Assembly (NCBI GenBank): GCA_016292045.1
Contig: JAEEZX010000070.1
Coordinates: 1 to 64,000 of the forward strand
Length of the DNA: 64,000 bases
Source of the DNA: Bacteroidaceae bacterium
GTDB lineage: Bacteria; Bacteroidota; Bacteroidia; Bacteroidales; Bacteroidaceae
Reading direction: 5' to 3'
The position numbers and the translations under genes are program-made. Of this stretch, positions 26,804 through 36,299 are shown in pieces. The notes below the pieces were generated by a model that had not been told where the DNA came from, did no database searches, and was given only the letters and a program-made list of their open reading frames with translations. Position 1 is the first letter of the stretch. Each line of letters starts with the position of its first letter.

Positions 26804-28471
26804 TTATATTTCTTCGTTGGTGTAGAGATAGCGTTTGATGGACTTCTTGGGAGTCTTCTCAAACTCCTTGTCCATCACTTTGATGCCTGCAAGCTGTTCA
26901 TAAGCAGGAATTTGGGTATTGAGCAGTTTGCGATTCTCATCCATCACATCTTTAACGTTATCTGCAGAGAGACCCAGTTCCTTCACCTTGTCGGGATCAG
27001 GATATACGAGGCCGTAAATCTTTTCACCCTTCTGTATGACTACACATTCGGCAACGAGAGGCAATGTTGAGAGCTTGTCCTCAATCTCCTCCGGATAGAT
27101 ATTCTGTCCGTTTGCACCAAGAAGCATATTCTTGGAGCGTCCTTTGATGAAGATGTTGTTATCTGCATCCATCACAGCCAAATCGCCTGTGTGATACCAG
27201 CCGTCGCGCAGTGTCTTTTCCGTCTCCTCGGGATTTTTATAATAACCCTGCATGACATTCATACCTCGTGCGAGAATCTCACCGGGAACATTTACAGGAT
27301 CGGGAGAATCTATTTTCAGTTCCATACGGGGTGCCGGCTGACCGCAACTGCGGGGCACATATGTTTCCCAGTCTCTGTATGCAAGGATGGGAGCACACTC
27401 TGTGGCACCGTAACCGACGGTGTAGTTGAAACCGATGTCATGAAGTACTTCTTCAACCTCCTGTGAAAGAGCTGCACCACCGATGATGACCTCGTAGAAA
27501 CGTCCTCCAAGAGCTTCGGAGAGACCTTTGCGCACTTTCTCGCGAATCATGTCACCAAGCACGGGCACTTTAAGCAGAAGAGCCACTTTGGGATCCTTCA
27601 CCTTCGGCAATATCGCTTTTCTCACAATTTTCTCTATTATAAGAGGTACGGCGACAATAAGGCCGGGTTTGATGTCCTTGAGGGCAGAGAGAAGAATCTG
27701 TGGAGTGGGGGCCTTGGTGAGGAAATTAACATGTACACCTTGACAGAACTCAAAGATGAACTCGAAAGCCATTCCATACATGTGCGCCATCGGCAGCATT
27801 GCCAGAATCTGATCTCCGGCTTTCAGATGTTTCGACAAAACATCCTTTGCAAACTCACGATTGCTCCACACAGCACGATAAGGAATCATCACACCCTTTG
27901 AATTGGACGTAGTGCCGGAGGTGTAGTTGATAACAGCTAATTCCTCCGGACTGTCTTTATAATAATGTACATCCTCGGGTGAGAAGCGTTCCGGGAATTT
28001 CTTGCCGAAGAGTTCGTTCAGATGCTCGCGTGCATTACTTAATTTCTTGTCACGCGACAGCAGTATGCTCAAATCCTTCAGACAGACGATACCCGACAAG
28101 GCCGGCATTTCCTGTTCCGTGAGATTCTTGTAAATCTTGTCGTCAACAAACAGGAGCTTGGATTCCGAATGGTTTACAATCTGATGAATCTGCTCGGGAT
28201 GAAATTCGTGTAGAATGGGAACAGCCACAGCTCCATATGTGAGACAAGCAAAGAACGAGATTCCCCAGCGAGAAGAATTCTTGCCGCACAGCGCAATCTT
28301 GTCACCGGACTTGATGCCTGATTCCTTGAATACTATATGTATCTTTTCTATAATACGGGCAACGTCTTTATACTGAAAATTATTCTCACCATAATCAGAG
28401 AGAGAATATCTGTTCCAGTTCTCCTTAATGACATTCTCCAGTATAAGGTTGAAACTTTCTGCTTGCTCCAT
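26804..28471 (-). CDS. AMP-forming acyl-CoA/fatty acid ligase, copy 2
   Basis: A 555-residue paralogue of the preceding entry. The motifs are INYTSGTTSNSKGV, GYGATECAP, WYHTGDLAVMD and KTPKKSIKRYLYT. Long blocks are identical between the copies, for example TYGAVAVPILHEFHP and SKNMLLGANGQNIYPEEIED, so this looks like an in-place tandem duplication kept functional. Differences concentrate in the first 40 residues and the 130-180 region. It follows trpB2 by 57 bp in the same direction. Confidence 0.9.
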   Translation of the reverse strand: MEQAESFNLILENVIKENWNRYSLSDYGENNFQYKDVARIIEKIHIVFKESGIKSGDKIALCGKNSSRWGISFFACLTYGAVAVPILHEFHPEQIHQIVNHSESKLLFVDDKIYKNLTEQEMPALSGIVCLKDLSILLSRDKKLSNAREHLNELFGKKFPERFSPEDVHYYKDSPEELAVINYTSGTTSNSKGVMIPYRAVWSNREFAKDVLSKHLKAGDQILAMLPMAHMYGMAFEFIFEFCQGVHVNFLTKAPTPQILLSALKDIKPGLIVAVPLIIEKIVRKAILPKVKDPKVALLLKVPVLGDMIREKVRKGLSEALGGRFYEVIIGGAALSQEVEEVLHDIGFNYTVGYGATECAPILAYRDWETYVPRSCGQPAPRMELKIDSPDPVNVPGEILARGMNVMQGYYKNPEETEKTLRDGWYHTGDLAVMDADNNIFIKGRSKNMLLGANGQNIYPEEIEDKLSTLPLVAECVVIQKGEKIYGLVYPDPDKVKELGLSADNVKDVMDENRKLLNTQIPAYEQLAGIKVMDKEFEKTPKKSIKRYLYTNEEI

Positions 28472-28528
28472 ATGAAGTAGGACTATATTTATTTACAAAT
28501 TTTACTAAACATAACTGGCATTCTTATT

Positions 28529-29893
28529 TCAAACCTTGGGAAGTTTGGAAAGAGCCTCGCGAATAACCTCGTCGCTTGGGATGACATCACTCATCGTACC
28601 GTCGTTGAACTGCTTGTAAGCGTAAAGGTCGAAATATCCTGTGCCAGATAGATTAAATACGATTACCTTTTCCTCACCGGTCTTCTTGCATTCCAAAGCC
28701 TCGTCGATGGCAGCTCTGATAGCGTGACTGGATTCAGGTGCCGGCAAAATACCTTCTGCCTTGGCGAAAATCTCTGCTGCTTCAAATACGTTCGTTTGCT
28801 CGTAAGCACGTGCCTCAAAGAGACCCTGATCATACAGTTCACTCAGTATGGGACTCATACCGTGGAAACGAAGACCGCCTGCATGGTTGGAGCTCGGAAT
28901 GAACTGGCTGCCTACGGTGTACATCTTGGCCAGAGGACAAATCATACCTGTGTCGCAGAAATCGTATGCATATATACCGCGTGTGAAACTCGGACAGGAA
29001 GCGGGTTCTGCACCGATGACCTTGTATTGAGCCTCTCCGCGCAACATTTCACCCAGGAACGGACTAGCGAAACCTCCGAGATTTGAACCACCGCCCGTGC
29101 AACCAATCAGTACGTCGGGTTTGATTCCATACTTCTTTAAGGCAGCCTGAGTCTCCAAACCTATAATTGTTTGATGTAGAAGCACTTGATTGAGCACAGA
29201 GCCCAAAACGTAACGATATCCTTCATTAGTAACGGCCACCTCAACGGCTTCACTGATAGCGCAACCTAAAGAACCCGTTGTGTCGGGGTGTTCGGCCAAA
29301 ATCTTGCGACCGACGTTAGTGGTGTCGCTCGGAGAAGGCACGATGCTGGCGCCATAAGTGCGAATCACCTCACGACGGAAAGGCTTCTGCTCGTAGGAGC
29401 ATTTCACCATATATACCTTACAGTCAAGTCCGAAATACTGACAAGCCATCGAGAGAGCTGTACCCCACTGCCCTGCTCCAGTTTCTGTTGTCACACCCTT
29501 AAGTCCTTGTTCCTTAGCATAATAAGCCTGAGCGATTGCAGAATTCAACTTATGTGAACCGGATGTGTTGTTACCCTCGAACTTATAGAAAATCTTAGCG
29601 GGCGTGCCGAGTGCTTTCTCCAGAAATTCTGCGTGAACAAGAGGACTCGGACGGAACATCCGATAGAAGTTCATCACGGGTTCGGGAATCTCAACCCACT
29701 TTGTGTCGTTGTCAAGTTCCTGCTTGATGAGTTCGGTGCAGAAGATGGGCTGCATCTCCTCCAGAGTAAGAGGCTTGCCCGTACCGGGATTCAGCAGAGG
29801 AGCGGGTTTCTGCTTCATGTCTGAGCGGATATTGTACCACTGCGTTGGCATCTCATCTTCTGTGAGATAAATCTTGTAAGGTATCTTTGTCAT
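28529..29893 (-). CDS. TrpB2-type tryptophan synthase beta-like enzyme
   Basis: A 454-residue PLP enzyme of the TrpB2 subgroup. The PLP-binding Lys is in NNTSGSHKLNSA, the phosphate-binding glycine loop is GCTGGGSNLGG, and TETGAGQWGTALS is present. The N-terminal extension (YKIYLTEDEMPTQWYNI) and length distinguish TrpB2 from TrpB1. TrpB2 proteins usually lack TrpA contacts and may salvage indole or work as serine deaminases. No trpA or other trp gene is nearby, which supports the TrpB2 call. It lies 41 bp after guaA. Confidence 0.92.
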   Translation of the reverse strand: MTKIPYKIYLTEDEMPTQWYNIRSDMKQKPAPLLNPGTGKPLTLEEMQPIFCTELIKQELDNDTKWVEIPEPVMNFYRMFRPSPLVHAEFLEKALGTPAKIFYKFEGNNTSGSHKLNSAIAQAYYAKEQGLKGVTTETGAGQWGTALSMACQYFGLDCKVYMVKCSYEQKPFRREVIRTYGASIVPSPSDTTNVGRKILAEHPDTTGSLGCAISEAVEVAVTNEGYRYVLGSVLNQVLLHQTIIGLETQAALKKYGIKPDVLIGCTGGGSNLGGFASPFLGEMLRGEAQYKVIGAEPASCPSFTRGIYAYDFCDTGMICPLAKMYTVGSQFIPSSNHAGGLRFHGMSPILSELYDQGLFEARAYEQTNVFEAAEIFAKAEGILPAPESSHAIRAAIDEALECKKTGEEKVIVFNLSGTGYFDLYAYKQFNDGTMSDVIPSDEVIREALSKLPKV

Positions 29894-29934
29894 AGTATTG
29901 TAAATAAAATTGTTAATGATTCATTGTTTATATA

Positions 29935-31473
29935 TTACTCCCACTCAATTGTCGATGGCGGCTTTGAAGAGATGTCGTAGCAGACGCGATTAACACCTTT
30001 CACCTTATTTATAATATCTGTGGAGACCTGAGCCATCAGTTCATATGGAAGATGTGCCCAGTCGGCAGTCATAGCATCCGTAGAAGTGACGGCACGCAGA
30101 GCAACGGGATTCTCATAGGTGCGCTCGTCACCCATCACACCGACGCTCTTGACGTCGGAAAGAAGTATTGCGCCTGCCTGCCATATCTTGTTGTAGAGAA
30201 TATCGCCGTCGTCGGTCTTCCAGTTTCTCAGCGCACGGATGAAGATGTCGTCTGCTTCCTGCAGTACCTGCACCTTCTCGGGAGTGATTGCTCCGAGAAT
30301 GCGGACAGCGAGACCGGGACCCGGGAACGGATGTCTGCCGATGAGGTGCTCCGGAATATTCAGCTGGCGCCCTACCCTGCGCACTTCGTCCTTGAAGAGC
30401 CATTTGAGCGGTTCGCAAAGCGAGAGGTGCATCTCCTCGGGCAGGCCTCCCACGTTGTGGTGACTCTTGATCACTTTGCCCGTGATGTTGAGCGACTCGA
30501 TGCGGTCGGGATAGATAGTACCCTGAGCAAGCCACTTGGCATCCGTTATCTTCTTTGCTTCGGCATTGAACACCTCCACGAAGTCGCGTCCGATAATTTT
30601 ACGTTTCTTCTCCGGTTCGGTCACACCTTCCAAATCCTTGAAGAACTTCTCAGATGCGTCCACACCGATAACGTTAAGACCAAGTCCTTCGTAGTCTCTC
30701 ATCACGTCGCTGAACTCATTCTTGCGAAGCATTCCGTGATCCACGAAGATACATGTGAGACGGTTGCCGATAGCCTTGCTGAGCAGCACGGCAGCTACGG
30801 AGGAATCCACGCCGCCGGAAAGACCGAGTATCACGCGGTCGTTGCCCAGCTGGGCTTTCAGTTCCTGCACCGTTGTCTCAACAAAGTTGGCGGCACTCCA
30901 TTCCTGACGGGAACCGCAGATGTCGACAACAAAGTTCTTAAGCAACTGTGTGCCGCACAATGAATGGAACACTTCAGGATGGAACTGCACGCCCCACACC
31001 TTGTCGTCAATCTCGTATGCGGCATTCTCTACTGTTGCCGTAGATGCGATTACGCGGGCACCTTCGGGGATGCGTGTTATGGTGTCTCCGTGCGACATCC
31101 ACACCTGCGCTCCCATATCTATATCCTTGAACAGGGGGCTCCCGGCATCCACCTTCGTGAGATTCTGTCTGCCGTATTCGCGGCTGCCGGCCGGTTCCAC
31201 CTTTCCGCCCCAGATGTGCGACATATACTGAGCGCCGTAGCAAATACCGAGAATCGGCAGCCTGCCTCGTATCTCGCTCAAGTCACATTGGAATGCTTCC
31301 GGGTCGTAGACGCTGTACGGAGAACCGGACAGGATAACGCCGATGACGTCCTTGTCGTCCTTGGGGAACTTGTTGTACGGCATTATCTCGCAGAAAGTGT
31401 CCAGTTCACGCAGTCTTCTGCCGATAAGCTGTGTGGTTTGGGAACCAAAGTCAAGAATTATTATTTTTTGCAT
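29935..31473 (-). CDS. guaA: GMP synthase (glutamine-hydrolysing)
   Basis: A 512-residue enzyme converting XMP to GMP. The class I glutamine amidotransferase domain (1-190) has nucleophile Cys in GICYGAQYM and His/Glu in FHPEVFHS. The ATP pyrophosphatase domain has the PP-loop [12 protein letters not shown]. The C-terminal dimerisation domain ends in [16 protein letters not shown], the conserved GuaA terminus. The start overlaps nth by 23 bp, so translation is probably coupled. Confidence 0.97.
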   Translation of the reverse strand: MQKIIILDFGSQTTQLIGRRLRELDTFCEIMPYNKFPKDDKDVIGVILSGSPYSVYDPEAFQCDLSEIRGRLPILGICYGAQYMSHIWGGKVEPAGSREYGRQNLTKVDAGSPLFKDIDMGAQVWMSHGDTITRIPEGARVIASTATVENAAYEIDDKVWGVQFHPEVFHSLCGTQLLKNFVVDICGSRQEWSAANFVETTVQELKAQLGNDRVILGLSGGVDSSVAAVLLSKAIGNRLTCIFVDHGMLRKNEFSDVMRDYEGLGLNVIGVDASEKFFKDLEGVTEPEKKRKIIGRDFVEVFNAEAKKITDAKWLAQGTIYPDRIESLNITGKVIKSHHNVGGLPEEMHLSLCEPLKWLFKDEVRRVGRQLNIPEHLIGRHPFPGPGLAVRILGAITPEKVQVLQEADDIFIRALRNWKTDDGDILYNKIWQAGAILLSDVKSVGVMGDERTYENPVALRAVTSTDAMTADWAHLPYELMAQVSTDIINKVKGVNRVCYDISSKPPSTIEWE

Positions 31474-32095
31474 AGTTACATATTGATGTTAAGCCACATT
31501 TATTGCATTTGGGTGCTCTGGAAGTGCAGGTGTAGCGACCGTGCAGGATGAGCCAGTGATGAGCCTTCGGAATGATTTCCTCGGGAAAATTCTTTGTAAG
31601 CACCTTCTCTACGGCCAGCGGTGTAGATGCCGTCTCAGGCACAAGACCGAGCCTGTGCGACACCCTGAAGACGTGTGTATCTACTGCCATACGTGCCTTG
31701 CCGAAAATCACGGCCTGAATGACGTTCGCCGTCTTGCGTCCCACTCCGGGCAACTGTTCCAGCAGTTTGCCGTCCGAGGGCACTTCTCCTCCGAATCTCT
31801 CGACAAGTATGCGCGCCATCTGGGAAAGATGTCTGGCCTTGCTGTTGGGATATGATACGGATTTGACATAATCGAGAAGCACCTCTTCCGAAGCCAGCGC
31901 CATACACTCCGCCGTCGGATAGTCCTCAAAAAGACGGGGCGTGACGAGATTCACTCTCTTGTCCGTACATTGTGCGGAGAGAATCACGGCTACGAGCAGC
32001 TGGAACGGACTCCCGTAGTGGAGCTCCGGTTCGGCTACTGGCATCGTTTCCTCAAACCAGGCTGTTACGCGTTCGTATCTCTCTCTCCTATTCAC
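31451..32095 (-). CDS. nth: Endonuclease III
   Basis: A 214-residue DNA glycosylase/AP lyase for oxidised pyrimidines. The helix-hairpin-helix [11 protein letters not shown] contains the catalytic Lys, MAVDTHVFR contains the catalytic Asp, and the C-terminal 4Fe-4S loop has the C-x6-C-x2-C-x5-C spacing ([17 protein letters not shown]). It starts at GTG 32095, three bases after the manC stop, and overlaps guaA. This is the standard bacterial length. Confidence 0.96.
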   Translation of the reverse strand: MNRRERYERVTAWFEETMPVAEPELHYGSPFQLLVAVILSAQCTDKRVNLVTPRLFEDYPTAECMALASEEVLLDYVKSVSYPNSKARHLSQMARILVERFGGEVPSDGKLLEQLPGVGRKTANVIQAVIFGKARMAVDTHVFRVSHRLGLVPETASTPLAVEKVLTKNFPEEIIPKAHHWLILHGRYTCTSRAPKCNKCGLTSICNYAKNNNS

Positions 32096-32098
32096 CTC

Positions 32099-33148
32099 TT
32101 ATGCACTGAATTCCTTTATTCTCTGTTCTTCTGCCAGTTTGCAGATAAGCAGCGTGTCGTCCTTTTCTGCCACAATATATCCGTCGAGTCCCTGCACCAC
32201 CACACGACGCTCCTCGGAGACGTGTATGACGCAGTTCTTGGTTTCATATAAAGAGACATTCTTGCCCATTACGGCATTTCCGTTGGCATCCTGAGCGGTG
32301 TTCTCACGCAGACTGCCCCACGTGCCCAGATCACTCCATCCAAACGATGCCGGAAAGCAGAATATCTCCTCAGCCTTCTCCAGTATTGCGTAGTCGATGC
32401 TGATATTCTCACATTCGGGGAACTTCCTGTTGATAGCTTCCTGTTCCTTGTCCGTACCGAGAACATTCTGCATTCCTTCGAAGATATTGTTTATCTGGGG
32501 AGCATACACTCTCAGGGCGCTGATGATGGTGTTGATATTCCACAGGAAGATACCTGCGTTCCAGAACATATTGGGACGGGCGACGTATTCCTTTGCCTTC
32601 TCCAGTTCCGGCTTCTCCTTGAAGGCATCCACGCGGAACACCTCCTTGTTTCTCTCGGAAGATGCAGAGAGGTCTGCCTGAATGTATCCGTAGCCGGTTT
32701 CCGGCCTTGTGGGTTTCATACCCAGAGTGAGTATGGCATCCGTCTCCGAGGCGAACTGCAGAGCTGACTTTATGACGCGCTGGAACTCAGGCACGTTGAG
32801 CACCAGATGATCCGACGGACTCACCACGATGTTTGCCTTCGGATCCCTCAGTTTGATGCGCCAGGACACGTACGCAATACAAGGAGCGGTGTTTCTCCTG
32901 CAGGGTTCCAGCAGAATGTTCTCCTTGGGCATCTCGGGCAACTGCTCGGCAACGATGTCCTTGTATGCCTCGCTGGTCACCACCCACACATTCTCCGGGG
33001 GCACAACGCCCTCAAAGCGATCCACCGTGAGCTGAATGAAGGTGCGCCCACATCCAAGAACGTCGACAAACTGCTTGGGACAACTCGGCGTGCTCATAGG
33101 CCAGAATCTACTGCCTATTCCGCCTGCCATAATCACTAGATGGTTCAT
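32099..33148 (-). CDS. manC: Mannose-1-phosphate guanylyltransferase
   Basis: A 349-residue nucleotidyltransferase making GDP-mannose. The N-terminal signature is MAGGIGSRFWPMST with CPKQF. The sugar-phosphate region has FWNAGIFLWN and the end of the catalytic domain has FGWSDLGTWGSL. It has the short single-domain form without the C-terminal isomerase domain, consistent with the separate manA at 41911. It begins one base after the GH13 stop. GDP-mannose would feed Fcl-dependent GDP-fucose synthesis and surface glycans. Confidence 0.94.
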   Translation of the reverse strand: MNHLVIMAGGIGSRFWPMSTPSCPKQFVDVLGCGRTFIQLTVDRFEGVVPPENVWVVTSEAYKDIVAEQLPEMPKENILLEPCRRNTAPCIAYVSWRIKLRDPKANIVVSPSDHLVLNVPEFQRVIKSALQFASETDAILTLGMKPTRPETGYGYIQADLSASSERNKEVFRVDAFKEKPELEKAKEYVARPNMFWNAGIFLWNINTIISALRVYAPQINNIFEGMQNVLGTDKEQEAINRKFPECENISIDYAILEKAEEIFCFPASFGWSDLGTWGSLRENTAQDANGNAVMGKNVSLYETKNCVIHVSEERRVVVQGLDGYIVAEKDDTLLICKLAEEQRIKEFSA

Positions 33149-33149
33149 A

Positions 33150-34808
33150 TTATTTCAATTTCAAGATTAATCCGTTATATGCCTTCAAATCCACCTCAAC
33201 GCGTTTCTCCGGAGTCCATGCGATTTCCATTTCCTTACCGGTGATGAGATCCTTCACACAAAGGCTGTCGCATCTCTCCATTCCGTAGAACTCGAAAACG
33301 TGCTCCGGCAGATTGATAGATGCCCTGTAGTCGTGTTCGGCGAAATTGGCCACCACAAGACAGACGTCCTTTCCTTTGTGTCTGAGGAATGCGTATTGTC
33401 TCTGGAGATGACCGTTGACATACATGAGGTCGTAGAAATCTCCTTCTCTCAATGCCTCTTCGTCATTCTTGCTGTTGAGCACCTTGCAGGTGAACTCCTT
33501 CAGGTCCTTCTCGTCCTGCCTGAGCAGTTTGTCTCCGAACTTGCCTCCGTTTCTCCATCGTGAGACGGTGTCCACTCTCCAGTAGTCGAAGATGGTCGTG
33601 CGGCCGTCCCGTCCGGAGAAGCCTTCCTCGTCCATACCCTTTTCGCCCAGTTCCTGACCGAAATACTCCATATATGGATTCTTATCCATCAAGGCACTCA
33701 CCAGAAGAGCTGCCCTACCCTTTCTGGCATCGCCGGCGAAGAAATCGGATGCGATGCGCTGCTCGTCGTGGTTCTCCAGGAAATTGAGCATGTGTACCCT
33801 GATATCGTCCACAGCCTGCCAGGCATGAGTGATATTGTGAACAGAATCTCCGTTGATCACACCCCTGATAGTGTCGTACATTCCCACCTTGTCGTAGAGA
33901 TAGTCGAAACCGCCGTAGCTGATGTAATTGCGATAAGCATCCGGATTGTATATCTCGGCGATGAAGATGATGTCGGGATACTTTTCCTTCACCTTTGCAA
34001 TGGCATAGTGCCAGAATTCCACAGGCACCATCTCGGCCATATCGCAGCGGAAGCCCTCGATGCCCTTTCCTGCCCAGAAGAGCAGTATGTCCGTCATCTT
34101 GAGCCACGTATCGGGAATCGGGTCGAAGAAACACTTGCGGCCGCCTGCAACATCCACACCGTAATTCAACTTCACTGTCTCATACCAGTCGTTTGTCGAC
34201 GGCCACTCGGAAAACATATCGTTGCCCGTTGCCTTTGCCGGCACCTCTATGTACGTTCCGCGATAGCCGGTTTCCTCGTTGAGGTTGTCCATATGGAGAC
34301 GGTCCCAAAGATAGTAGAAGTTGTTCTGGTTGTAGAAATGAAGCGTTGTGTCGTCGCCTTCTCCCAGGTCCTTCACGCCCTTCGGTTTGACGTCGCTGCG
34401 ATACTCGCGTGCCACGTGGTTGGGCACAAAGTCCATGATGACACCCATGCCGGCCTTGTGTGTTCTTGCAATGAGATGCTCAAACTCCTTCATCCTCTTG
34501 GTGACATCCGTAGCCAGGTCGGGATCCACATCATAGTAGTCCTTGATGGCATAGGGACTTCCTGCCTCACCTTTCACCACACAGGGGTTGTCGCGGCGAA
34601 TGCCGAATGCAGAGTAATCCGTTTTTGTGGCATGCTCGATGATACCTGTATACCACACATGTGTCGCTCCCAGAGCCTTTATCTCCCTGAGAGCTTTCGG
34701 TGTGAAGTCGGCCATCGTGCCGCAGCCGTTGTGCGCTTTCGACCCATTGGGCACCAGCATCTGTCCGTCTGCTCCGAAGAGTCGTGTGAAAACCTGATAT
34801 ATTACCAT
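33150..34808 (-). CDS. Cytoplasmic alpha-amylase-family (GH13) hydrolase
   Basis: A 552-residue GH13 enzyme without a signal peptide. The conserved regions are VIMDFVPNHVA (region I), EGFRCDMAEM with the nucleophile Asp near 254, IFIAEIYNP with the acid/base Glu near 284, and FLENHDEQR with the transition-state Asp near 346. A C-terminal beta-sandwich follows. It probably acts on intracellular maltodextrin or glycogen. It lies between fabD and manC with near-zero spacing, apparently part of one transcript. Confidence 0.92.
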   Translation of the reverse strand: MVIYQVFTRLFGADGQMLVPNGSKAHNGCGTMADFTPKALREIKALGATHVWYTGIIEHATKTDYSAFGIRRDNPCVVKGEAGSPYAIKDYYDVDPDLATDVTKRMKEFEHLIARTHKAGMGVIMDFVPNHVAREYRSDVKPKGVKDLGEGDDTTLHFYNQNNFYYLWDRLHMDNLNEETGYRGTYIEVPAKATGNDMFSEWPSTNDWYETVKLNYGVDVAGGRKCFFDPIPDTWLKMTDILLFWAGKGIEGFRCDMAEMVPVEFWHYAIAKVKEKYPDIIFIAEIYNPDAYRNYISYGGFDYLYDKVGMYDTIRGVINGDSVHNITHAWQAVDDIRVHMLNFLENHDEQRIASDFFAGDARKGRAALLVSALMDKNPYMEYFGQELGEKGMDEEGFSGRDGRTTIFDYWRVDTVSRWRNGGKFGDKLLRQDEKDLKEFTCKVLNSKNDEEALREGDFYDLMYVNGHLQRQYAFLRHKGKDVCLVVANFAEHDYRASINLPEHVFEFYGMERCDSLCVKDLITGKEMEIAWTPEKRVEVDLKAYNGLILKLK

Positions 34809-34832
34809 TCGATGTTAGGTTCTTCGTTTTAT

Positions 34833-35723
34833 TTATTCAATACCGCTTACAGTGACATCCTTGCAGATTTTCACAATCATGCCCTGAAGAGCGCGGCCGG
34901 GACCGCATTCCACGAACTCCGTTGCGCCGGCCTCAACCATTGCCTGCACTTCCTTTGTCCACAGCACGGGAGCTGTCAGCTGAGCCACCAAATTCTGCTT
35001 GATTTCCTCGGGCTCGGTGTGTGCCTTGCCGTCCACGTTCTGGTATACGGGGCAGATGGGCTTGTGGAATGTTGTGGCCTTGATGGCAGCCTCCAGTTCG
35101 TCCTTTGCATTCTGCATCAGAGGAGAATGGAATGCACCGCCCACGGGAAGCATGATAGCTCTCTTGGCTCCGGCCTCCTTGATTACCTCGCATGCACGCT
35201 CCACAGCCTCTTTGTTGCCGGAGATAACCAGCTGGCCGGGACAGTTGTAGTTGGCAGGAATGACGATGCCCTTACCCTCGGCTGTCACTTCCTTGCAATA
35301 TTTGTCAACATCCTCGTCGGGCATACCGATGATGGCAGCCATCGCACCGGGATTGGCCTCACAGCACTTCTGCATAGCCATAGCACGCTTGCTCACGAGC
35401 TTCAGACCGTCGGCAAACGACAGGGCTCCGGCAGCCGTCAGAGCGGAAAATTCGCCCAGAGAATGGCCGCCCACCATGTCGGGCTGGAACTCCTCACCCA
35501 GACATACGGCCTTGATGACGCTGTCGAGGAATACCGCAGGCTGTGTCACCTTTGTCTGGCGCAGGTCTTCTGCTGTGCCGTCGAACATCAGGTCCGTGAT
35601 GCGGAAACCGAGTATCTCATTTGCCTGTTCAAACAGTTCTTTTGCCTTGTCGTTGCTTTCATAAAGGGCCTTGCCCATACCTGGTGTCTGTGCTCCCTGA
35701 CCGGGAAATACAAATGCTTTCAT
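34833..35723 (-). CDS. fabD: Malonyl-CoA:ACP transacylase
   Basis: A 296-residue enzyme that loads malonyl onto ACP for fatty acid synthesis. It starts MKAFVFPGQGAQTPGMG, with the nucleophile Ser in GGHSLGEFSAL and the catalytic His in GGAFHSPLM. It is the first gene of a long minus-strand run and has a -7 element 83 bp upstream of the start. Confidence 0.96.
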   Translation of the reverse strand: MKAFVFPGQGAQTPGMGKALYESNDKAKELFEQANEILGFRITDLMFDGTAEDLRQTKVTQPAVFLDSVIKAVCLGEEFQPDMVGGHSLGEFSALTAAGALSFADGLKLVSKRAMAMQKCCEANPGAMAAIIGMPDEDVDKYCKEVTAEGKGIVIPANYNCPGQLVISGNKEAVERACEVIKEAGAKRAIMLPVGGAFHSPLMQNAKDELEAAIKATTFHKPICPVYQNVDGKAHTEPEEIKQNLVAQLTAPVLWTKEVQAMVEAGATEFVECGPGRALQGMIVKICKDVTVSGIE

Positions 35724-35806
35724 TATAGTCTTTCTTTTGTTGGTTGTGGAAAATGTCTTCCGACAAATCCCGTAACATTTATGTTAATAATTTAAACACT
35801 TCCGCA

Positions 35807-35814
35807 CAAAGGTA
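35807..35814 (-). promoter_or_regulatory. Promoter -7 element for the fabD operon
   Basis: On the minus strand it reads TACCTTTG, leaving a 5' leader of about 75 bases before fabD. Confidence 0.72.
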
Positions 35815-36045
35815 CGAAAAAAAATCGAAACAATCCCATTTTGGCCCTCAAAATTTTCATAAAAATGAAACTCTCTCCTATTCCTATATAATTCAGACGC
35901 TTTTTCGCATTTTTCTCCCCTATTGCCGTTTTGTAAAATATTTTTATTCGAATTTGGCTATAAACTCTGCCCAAAATTTCGAGAAAAACATTGCATTTGG
36001 GGTGTATAAAATATCTCGTTAGTGCCGAGATGTATCGGTCAGCGC

Positions 36046-36078
36046 CCACGCAGAGTCCACGCAGAGTCCGACCAGAGT
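36046..36078 (-). repeat. 11-bp tandem repeat array
   Basis: Three 11-mers read CCACGCAGAGT, CCACGCAGAGT and CCGACCAGAGT on the plus strand. On the minus strand the core is ACTCTG, the same as in the array at 224-278. Confidence 0.8.
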
Positions 36079-36268
36079 GTTAGAAAGGCCATTTTCTTGT
36101 AAAAATTTATTGTATGTATGAGCGGTCTCACCTCGATGTCTGATGAGATGCAGTAAACAACGCTCTGAAAACATCCCAAATGAGCCGTTTATCCCCCATT
36201 TCAAATGGATATTTCGTTTTTGTGGACGAAAATGGGGAGAAAAATAAGTTTTTTTAGAAAAAATATCG

Positions 36269-36276
36269 TAAATTTG
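36269..36276 (+). promoter_or_regulatory. Promoter -7 element for the RSH gene
   Basis: TAAATTTG matches TAnnTTTG, 23 bp before the start codon, implying a very short leader. Confidence 0.7.
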
Positions 36277-36299
36277 CCGCGGAAAACTGTTTTTATACG

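Larger units (their letters stand above)
35724..36299. other. Large divergent intergenic region between fabD and the RSH gene
   Basis: This 576-bp, mostly AT-rich region has promoters facing both ways (35807-35814 minus, 36269-36276 plus) and an 11-bp tandem repeat at 36046-36078 in a short GC-richer island. Short reading frames on both strands are composed of AT-rich low-complexity codons and are not credible genes. Apart from these I see nothing in it. Confidence 0.65.

Noticed and set aside
29882-29889. TATCTTTG on the plus strand near the trpB2 start.
   Set aside because: It lies inside the trpB2 coding sequence and points away from any plus-strand gene.
35744-36204. Reading frames of 60-92 codons on both strands in the fabD-RSH intergenic region.
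   Set aside because: AT-rich low-complexity composition, mutual overlap, and promoters and repeats lie inside them.
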